Assembly: GCA_963582065.1 (NCBI GenBank)
Contig: CAUZRQ010000004.1
Coordinates: 1-64,000, forward strand
Direction: 5' to 3'
DNA length: 64,000 nt
Source: UBA8437 sp963582065
GTDB taxonomy: Bacteria > Planctomycetota > Planctomycetia > Planctomycetales > Planctomycetaceae
Shown here piece after piece: positions 60,728 through 64,000 of the stretch. The translations under genes were made by a program, and so were the position numbers. The notes under the pieces are model-generated. The model had not been told where the DNA came from, searched no databases, and saw nothing but the letters and a program-made list of their open reading frames with translations. How positions within the stretch are numbered: the stretch's first letter is position 1; every line of letters begins with the position of its first letter.

Positions 60728-60736
60728 CGGGGGATA

Positions 60737-60763
60737 TTATAACAGGTCGGCGAGGGGCTCAAC
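60737..60763 (-). promoter_or_regulatory. Promoter giving a near-leaderless transcript
   Basis: On the minus strand a perfect TATAAT (60742-60737) has TTGAGC (60763-60758) 15 bases upstream. The expected start is around 60730, only 2-4 bases before the ATG at 60727, and no purine-rich ribosome site exists in between. Confidence 0.5.
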
Positions 60764-60855
60764 CGGGACTGGTTGGTCCTTCCGGGTCGAAGCCCGCCGG
60801 TCCGATTCGCCTGCGGCTGGCAGCCAAACGTTCCATCTGGCACAGTGGTTCCACG

Positions 60856-62361
60856 ATGTCCGGTGAACACTCCGATCAGGCTTCCTCGCTTCCGGTTCCT
60901 CCCGGTGAGGAGATCTATCCCGAACTGCCCGAGCAGATGCGGGGTCGTGGCCCGGGCCGCCTGTTCCGGATGATGGGTCCTGGCCTGATCATCGCCTCGG
61001 TGACCATCGGCAGTGGCGAACTTGTCATCGCCTCACGTGGCGGCGCCATTTTTTCCTACGCCATGATGTGGTGTTTCTTTTATGGCGGGGCCTTCAAGGC
61101 GGTCCAGGTCTATACGGCGAGTCGCCATTTCACTCTGACCGGCGAGCATCCGTTGGAGAGTTGGAAGCAACTCCCCGGGCCACCGATGTGGTTTCCGTTG
61201 CTGGTGGTTCTGCCGGCGGTGGGCCTGATGCCGATAGCCTTTTCGGCGATTCCCGAGACGCTGGCCGGGTACATCCATCGCCTGTCGGGCTTGTCGACGA
61301 CCGGTGATGACGTGGGGCCGTGGGCGTGGTTCGAGTTCTGTTCCAATGGCTGGGCCACGCTGGTGCTCGTCGTCTGCCTGCTGCTGGCGGTGGTTTCGAA
61401 CTACAACATCGTCGAAAAGGTCTCGATCGGTGTCCTGGGGGTGCTGGTCGTACTGGTGTTGATTGCCGTGGTCGTGCTGGGCCCGGATCTTCGCGCGGCG
61501 TTCTTCGGACTGTTGGTTCCACAAGTCGGAGACTACCCGGAGTGGGTTTACGAGACTCCGGAACTGGCCGAGCGGTTTGCCGGCCGCAGTCCGTGGTTGG
61601 AGGTGTCGTTGTACCTGACGGCGGTCGGCGGGGGTGCGTACGACTACATCGGGTATATCGGGATGTCCCGGGAGAAGGGCTGGGGGTTGGCCGGCCGGGG
61701 GCCAGTCTCGCGAGAGGAGCTGGCGCGAGCCACTGCTGACCCGGTGACCATCGAACGCGCCAGGGCCTGGAGCCGTGTCCCGCTGGTCGACGCGGCCGGG
61801 TCCTTTGCGTGTGTCATCCTGGTCACCCTGCTGTTCGCGATGTTGGGCGCGATGGTGCTGCATTCAAAACACGCGATCCCGGTCGACAAGGAACTGCTGA
61901 TTCACCAGGAGGACTTCCTGACCGCGCTGCATCCGCAGTTGAAGTGGGTGTTTCGTGGCGGCGTGTTCCTGGCATTCATCGGAACGCTGTACGGCGCCTT
62001 CGAGGTCTACCGGCACACCTGTCGAGAAGCCGGGGCGGTGGTGGCTCCCAGGACAACCGGCCGGCTGTCGGGTCGAGGGATGAAGATACTGGTGATGGGC
62101 TATTGCACAATCGGCGGGATGACCCTGACGTGGTTGCCGCAGTCGGTGGCCGGGAACATCATCGAACGCCTGACGCTGGGGAGCCTGGTCAGCGGAGCGG
62201 CCACCTGTGGCTTGTGGTGCTTTGCCATGATCTGGGTCGATTACGTGAGGATGCCAAAAGCCCTGAGGATGAGCCTGCGACTGAAGATCGTGACGGCCAT
62301 TGCGGGAATCTCGATGACCGCGCTGGGAGCGACCAGCATCTACAAGTATTTCGTGCCGTGA
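60856..62361 (+). CDS. Nramp-like membrane transporter lacking the DPGN motif
   Basis: 501 residues with about eleven hydrophobic segments. ATG at 60856 chosen; upstream frame is unlikely. The first helix reads 'M-G-P-G-L-I-I-A-S-V-T-I-G-S-G-E' where canonical SLC11/Nramp has D-P-G-N; the following layout ('Y-N-I-V-E-K', 'A-V-G-G-G-A-Y-D-Y-I-G') keeps the LeuT-type order. A long cytoplasmic loop (about 285-335) holds 'S-R-E-K-G-W-G-L'. Related planctomycete proteins are called Nramp family divalent metal transporters, but loss of the Asp/Asn metal ligands makes Mn/Fe transport doubtful. Followed after 24 bases by an enolase-superfamily enzyme, so it may import that enzyme's substrate (inference). 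Confidence 0.72.
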   Translation: MSGEHSDQASSLPVPPGEEIYPELPEQMRGRGPGRLFRMMGPGLIIASVTIGSGELVIASRGGAIFSYAMMWCFFYGGAFKAVQVYTASRHFTLTGEHPLESWKQLPGPPMWFPLLVVLPAVGLMPIAFSAIPETLAGYIHRLSGLSTTGDDVGPWAWFEFCSNGWATLVLVVCLLLAVVSNYNIVEKVSIGVLGVLVVLVLIAVVVLGPDLRAAFFGLLVPQVGDYPEWVYETPELAERFAGRSPWLEVSLYLTAVGGGAYDYIGYIGMSREKGWGLAGRGPVSREELARATADPVTIERARAWSRVPLVDAAGSFACVILVTLLFAMLGAMVLHSKHAIPVDKELLIHQEDFLTALHPQLKWVFRGGVFLAFIGTLYGAFEVYRHTCREAGAVVAPRTTGRLSGRGMKILVMGYCTIGGMTLTWLPQSVAGNIIERLTLGSLVSGAATCGLWCFAMIWVDYVRMPKALRMSLRLKIVTAIAGISMTALGATSIYKYFVP

Positions 62362-62385
62362 AGCAGAACCAGGGAGATCGTCTCG

Positions 62386-63462
62386 ATGAAGATCGTTGAT
62401 TTCGAAATCCACCGTTGCCGCATTCCGCTGGATCGCCCGATCGGTGATTCGCAGGTGATCTTCACCGAGCATTTCATGACGGTGCTCGAACTGAAGACCG
62501 ACGACGGCCAGACGGGCGTGGGTTTCGAGCTGCAGCAGGGGATGCCGATTCCCGCCCTGCCTCAACTCGAGGCCCAGTACCGCTACAACGGCTGGTCGGC
62601 CGTCGAGGGCCAGTCGCCGCTGGGGATGGCGATGAGGATCGGACGTCCTCGAGGCGGAAATGTCGGGGCGAGTGCCTTGGGACTGGCGACCGAGACAGCG
62701 ATGTGGGACCTCGCGGCGAAACAGGCCGCCCTGCCCTTGTACCGGCTATTTGGTGGCACCGATCCCCGGGTCCCGGCCTACGGCAGCACGCTCGACTTTC
62801 ATCTCGACGAGGCCGAGTTTCGGTCGTGGATGGGGCACTTTGCCGAGGTGGGCATGCGGGGCATCAAGATCAAGGTCGGGCACCCGGACATCGAATGGGA
62901 TCTCAGCCGCCTGGCCATGGTCCACGACGTGCTGGGCGAGGACATCGACGTGATGATTGACGCCAACGAGGCCTGGTCGCCCAAGGAGGCGATCGGGCGG
63001 ATGAAGCGGTACGACGACGAGGGGTTCGAGATCTTCTGGATCGAGGACCCAATCACCCGCGAGGACTACCCGGGCTACTCGATGCTGGCGGCCGAGATCG
63101 GTACGGCGCGAATCAACACGGGCGAATACCTGGGCTTTCACGGGAAGCGTCGATTGCTGGAGAGTGGTGGCGTGGACGTGCTGAACATCCACGGCCAGTT
63201 CCAGGCTTCGCGGGCGGCGGCGCACCTGGCCGGTGACTACGGGATCCCGGTGTCGCTGGGGAACACGTTGCTGGAACTGGGCGTGCACCTGGCGGCGAGC
63301 CTGCCGGAATGCCTGTACCTGGAGTTCAGCGACCTGGCCTGGAACCGAATGGCCACCGAGCCGGTGAAGTTCGAAGATGGCCACGCGATCGCACCCGACC
63401 GGCCCGGCCACGGCATCACGCTCGATCGAGACGCCCTGGCCGAGTACTCCGAACCGGGGTGA
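62386..63462 (+). CDS. Enolase-superfamily enzyme (mandelate racemase/sugar-acid dehydratase-like)
   Basis: 358 residues. AGGGAGA precedes the ATG. Capping domain (about 1-125), then K-I-K in 'G-I-K-I-K-V-G', Asp in 'M-I-D-A-N-E-A-W', Glu in 'W-I-E-D-P-I', Glu in 'N-T-G-E-Y-L-G', and a C-terminal 'G-N-T-L-L-E'. Distinct from the copy at 31130 (different third ligand region), so the two are not duplicates. A sugar-acid dehydratase or epimerase role is plausible; substrate unknown. It is coupled in position with the transporter upstream. Confidence 0.87.
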   Translation: MKIVDFEIHRCRIPLDRPIGDSQVIFTEHFMTVLELKTDDGQTGVGFELQQGMPIPALPQLEAQYRYNGWSAVEGQSPLGMAMRIGRPRGGNVGASALGLATETAMWDLAAKQAALPLYRLFGGTDPRVPAYGSTLDFHLDEAEFRSWMGHFAEVGMRGIKIKVGHPDIEWDLSRLAMVHDVLGEDIDVMIDANEAWSPKEAIGRMKRYDDEGFEIFWIEDPITREDYPGYSMLAAEIGTARINTGEYLGFHGKRRLLESGGVDVLNIHGQFQASRAAAHLAGDYGIPVSLGNTLLELGVHLAASLPECLYLEFSDLAWNRMATEPVKFEDGHAIAPDRPGHGITLDRDALAEYSEPG

Positions 63463-63478
63463 TTGCGGGGCCGCTGCC

Positions 63479-64000
63479 CTACTGGTCCGCTTCCTCGAGC
63501 AGTTTCTCGTACTCGGCCACCAGCGGTCGGTAGGCGAAGTTGGCCAGCGTGGCAATCAGTCCCCGGTCGCTCTGCCCCTGGGCGACGTCGGCCAGGCTGG
63601 TGATGGCTCCGTTGAGCTGATCCAGTGCGGTCTCCATCTGCTCGATCGCCGTGTCCAGGTCCTTGGCCTTGCGGGCCGTGGCCGCGGCCTTCAGTGCCTT
63701 GACCGCTCCCAGGTACGCCACGTTGAACTCGCTTCGCTTGGCGTAATAGAACAGCAGTTGCTTGCCGCCGTTTCGGTGAAGCGGAGCTCCCTGGACGCGG
63801 TACAACTCGATCATCCACTGCGTGTAGTGGTCGTTGACGTCGTCGAACCACTTGGGCGGATCGCCGGGACTGTTGTGCTTCAGGAACATGCCCGGCACGG
63901 GGAACCCGAAGCCGATGGCGTTCTTGTCGAGGGTGTCGGTGGCGTCCTCGAGGTGGTTCCATCCGATCAGCAGCCGTTCGCTGCCGGCTCGGTTCCCGAG
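63479..64000 (-). CDS. Partial gene at the window edge, unknown function
   Basis: The C-terminal 173 residues of a protein whose start lies beyond 64000. Reading in, the sequence continues without a stop to the last base ('E-R-L-L-I-G-W-N-H-L-E-D-A-T', 'G-F-G-F-P-V-P-G-M-F-L-K'), so the apparent start at 63898 (a GTG inside it) is not the true one. The last 70 residues are a helical bundle-like segment. No family recognised. Convergent with the enolase-superfamily gene, 16 bases apart. Confidence 0.6.
   Translation of the reverse strand, partial: LGNRAGSERLLIGWNHLEDATDTLDKNAIGFGFPVPGMFLKHNSPGDPPKWFDDVNDHYTQWMIELYRVQGAPLHRNGGKQLLFYYAKRSEFNVAYLGAVKALKAAATARKAKDLDTAIEQMETALDQLNGAITSLADVAQGQSDRGLIATLANFAYRPLVAEYEKLLEEADQ

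Noticed and set aside
1..64000. Mobile elements, CRISPR, toxin-antitoxin or secondary-metabolite cluster
   Set aside because: I looked for transposase or integrase motifs, direct-repeat arrays, small paired genes and PKS/NRPS domains and saw none.

Overview
The window looks like a chromosomal piece of a GC-rich member of the Planctomycetota. The main evidence is the set of secreted, phylum-typical families: four DUF1501 (Tat-exported, sulfatase-like) proteins, three DUF1549/DUF1553 proteins carrying PSCyt1-type CxxCH modules or Ig-like domains, a PSCyt1-WD40 protein, PPC-domain and DUF11 proteins, a sulfatase, and one or two genes that belong to tetrahydromethanopterin/methanofuran metabolism. 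I see no transposase, integrase, phage gene, CRISPR array or rRNA. The region is dense, ordinary chromosome with frequent start/stop overlaps.

Layout. 0.1-8.3 kb (+): three large secreted proteins (PPC repeats; Ig-like + DUF1549/DUF1553 with an Ala/Lys coil; PSCyt1 + WD40 + long coil), then a phosphohexomutase. 9.7-13.9 kb (-): a translationally coupled set of PIG-L deacetylase, YjhG/YagF-type sugar-acid dehydratase and a di-haem RoxA-like cytochrome. 14.0-22.3 kb (+): nadA, an alpha/beta hydrolase, a dihydroorotate-dehydrogenase-like flavoprotein, a DUF1501 protein, a possible frameshifted small membrane gene and a three-part sulfatase fusion, closed by a strong hairpin. 22.35-28.2 kb (-): nadK, an unknown secreted protein, a diadenylate cyclase of DacZ architecture, a DUF11 protein coupled to queF, and tRNA-Glu(CTC). 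28.3-35.2 kb: a small AcpH-like protein coupled to a tagatose/psicose-3-epimerase-like enzyme, an M50 site-2 protease, an enolase-superfamily enzyme, a serine beta-lactamase-fold hydrolase and a pyruvate/indolepyruvate-decarboxylase-type ThDP enzyme. 35.4-43.7 kb (+): a DUF1549/1553 + DUF1501 pair, an Nfu protein, an ATP-grasp protein, a short PSP1 protein with a Gly/Cys tail and a CxxCH-bearing cyclase-like toroid protein. 43.7-50 kb: an aldo/keto reductase, a D-aminoacylase coupled to mfnB, converging on hisI-hisG-(MfnE-like kinase), then cysC with a good terminator. 50.2-64 kb: a Lys/Pro-rich secreted protein, an SDR, a sugar-epimerase-fold protein, a four-gene (-) operon (DUF1549/1553, two DUF1501, M24 peptidase), an Nramp-like transporter without the DPGN motif, a second enolase-superfamily enzyme and a partial gene at the edge.

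Together the genes suggest a heterotroph that processes complex or sulfated sugars: sulfatase, sugar-acid dehydratase, epimerase, two enolase-superfamily enzymes, deacetylase and the large secreted cytochrome/DUF1501 cassettes. Housekeeping NAD (nadA, nadK), His, queuosine and sulfate-activation genes are mixed in. The points I rate highest are the MfnB/MfnE pair next to hisIG, the bacterial DacZ-type cyclase, the coil-bearing secreted trio at the start, and the sulfatase fusion. All functional calls are from reading the translated sequence; no database search was run.
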